DNA of 64,000 nt from contig NZ_JASISS010000003.1 of assembly GCF_030063195.1 (NCBI RefSeq), positions 62,001 through 126,000 on the forward strand, given 5' to 3'. The notes below the pieces were generated by a model. The model did no database searches and was not told where the DNA came from. It saw only the letters and a program-made list of their open reading frames with translations. Source of the DNA: Cryobacterium sp. PH31-AA6. GTDB taxonomy: Bacteria > Actinomycetota > Actinomycetes > Actinomycetales > Microbacteriaceae. The position numbers were made by a program, and so were the translations under genes. Shown in pieces: positions 63,268-64,000 of the stretch (positions are counted from its first letter, which is position 1; every line of letters starts with the position of its first letter).

Positions 63268-64000
63268 ATGTCGCTGTTGAATGTCACTTCCATCGCTCGT
63301 CCGGAACGCCGCCGCCGCTTGTTCGCCCTGGTCACGACCACCGCGCTGGTCGCAGTGCTCTCCTTCACCAGCACATCGGCTGCCCTCGCAGCGTCGCCGA
63401 CTCCGCCGGACTCCGGCCAGCCGGGCTCTGTCCAGCCAGGCTCTGTCCAGCCAGGCTCTGTTCAGCCGGACTTCGGGCCCAATGTGAGGATCTTCGACCC
63501 GAGCATGCCAACCAGCCAGATCCAGGCTGAAGTCGACGCGATCAGAGATCAGCAGATCAACGACGAAATGGGGACCAACCGGTACGCGCTTTTGTTCAAG
63601 CCGGGGATTTATGGCACCACTGAGCAGCCGCTGATGATCCAGGTGGGGTACTACACAGAAGTGGCCGGGTTGGGCAAGAACCCGACCGACGTCACCATCA
63701 ACGGCCACGTGGACGTCTACAACCGGTGCCGGCCGGCGTCCGGATGCATCGCCCTGGACAACTTCTGGCGCTCGATGTCGAACCTCACCATTAACGTCAC
63801 GGGCGGCGAAGGGTGCCGAGCCTCGGCTAACTTCTGGGCCGCATCGCAGGCCTCACCGATGCGCCGGGTCAACATCACCGGCGGCAACCTGTCGTTGATG
63901 GACTACTGCAGCGATGGTCCGCAGTTTGCCAGCGGCGGCTTCATTGCCGATTCAAAGACAGGCTTCGTTATCAATGGGTCCCAGCAGCAGTACATAGTGC
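63268..64000 (+). CDS. Secreted right-handed beta-helix-type protein (partial, C-terminus off window)
   Basis: About 244 residues visible from the ATG at 63268. A long signal peptide (LFALVTTTALVAVLSFTSTSAALA) is followed by a Pro/Gly/Gln/Val repeat linker (QPGSV) and then a mature domain with RYALLFKPGIYGTTEQPLMI, VGYYTEVAGLGKNPTDVTING and DNFWRSMSNLTINVTGGEGC. This belongs to a family often annotated as 'adenylyl cyclase' or as coagulation-factor/pectate-lyase-like secreted protein; the sequence suggests a pectate-lyase-like beta-helix, so a carbohydrate-active or binding role is likely. The annotation as a cyclase is not supported here. Confidence 0.7.
   Translation, partial: MSLLNVTSIARPERRRRLFALVTTTALVAVLSFTSTSAALAASPTPPDSGQPGSVQPGSVQPGSVQPDFGPNVRIFDPSMPTSQIQAEVDAIRDQQINDEMGTNRYALLFKPGIYGTTEQPLMIQVGYYTEVAGLGKNPTDVTINGHVDVYNRCRPASGCIALDNFWRSMSNLTINVTGGEGCRASANFWAASQASPMRRVNITGGNLSLMDYCSDGPQFASGGFIADSKTGFVINGSQQQYIV
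63406..63465 (+). repeat. 15-bp in-frame tandem repeat in the secreted protein linker
   Basis: Four units of 15 bp of type ccaggctctgtccag, the first diverged, encode repeated SVQPG / SGQPG in the linker after the signal peptide. Confidence 0.85.

Noticed and set aside
60073..63708. Minus-strand open frame of 1211 codons
   Set aside because: It crosses the exonuclease, hypothetical, rmuC and secreted protein genes on the plus strand, all with recognisable motifs. High G+C content makes antisense frames stay open.

Overview
The window is about 64 kb of high-G+C chromosomal DNA from an actinobacterium, most likely a member of the Microbacteriaceae (Cryobacterium/Leifsonia-like). The reasons are the gene content and order: an AdnA/AdnB-type helicase-nuclease, DUF3107, MiaE-like ferritin-fold protein and DEAD-box helicase in the same order as in mycobacteria; DUF3117, TatB and Mrp; an MshB-like protein next to fdxA and dapC; and TypA beside an oligopeptide ABC transporter. 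The family assignment is inference; no rRNA or tRNA gene was found. Almost the whole window is ordinary, densely packed chromosome. I see no prophage, insertion sequence or CRISPR array.

Region by region. 1-9.8 kb: DNA repair and RNA genes (helicase-nuclease running off the left edge, DUF3107, ferritin-like protein, DEAD-box helicase), a PHP phosphoesterase, a membrane-anchored EEP hydrolase and an Xaa-Pro aminopeptidase. 9.8-13.6 kb: general-stress-type membrane protein, a soluble MgtE-N/CBS protein, DUF1003 and Mrp. 13.6-18.7 kb: a lipoprotein, polyphosphate kinase 2, an IclR regulator and a compact 2-oxoacid dehydrogenase operon (E1 alpha, E1 beta, free-standing lipoyl domain). 18.7-30.2 kb: tatB, O-methyltransferase, DUF3117, a mannosyltransferase-like membrane protein, the lysine/diaminopimelate genes dapE, dapD and dapC, penicillin acylase, citrate synthase, ferredoxin and a degenerate MshB-like membrane protein. 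30.3-42 kb: iron permease with a short cupredoxin lipoprotein, TypA, and an oligopeptide ABC transporter with two tandem binding-protein genes. 42-48.8 kb: DCC-type protein, CPBP protease, and gcvTHP behind a tandem glycine riboswitch. 48.8-64 kb: LON-domain protein, ABC-F ATPase, a small possibly acquired patch (51.4-53.1 kb), base-excision repair protein, amino acid permease, several small DUF proteins, SDR, YchF, an exonuclease, RmuC and the start of a secreted beta-helix-type protein.

The most striking non-gene features are these. dapD and dapE are divergent with only 17 bp between their ATGs, and overlapping -10 elements lie exactly six bases from each start. A 61-bp near-perfect hairpin occurs three times, each time between convergent genes. 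In-frame minisatellites of 9-30 bp occur in at least six unrelated genes. The strongest candidates for unusual biology in protein-coding genes are the E1/lipoyl operon lacking E2 and E3, the catalytically dead MshB-like fusion, the EfeO protein reduced to its cupredoxin domain, and a LysR helix-turn-helix with a histone-like tail. I did not find a clearly novel defence or mobile system.
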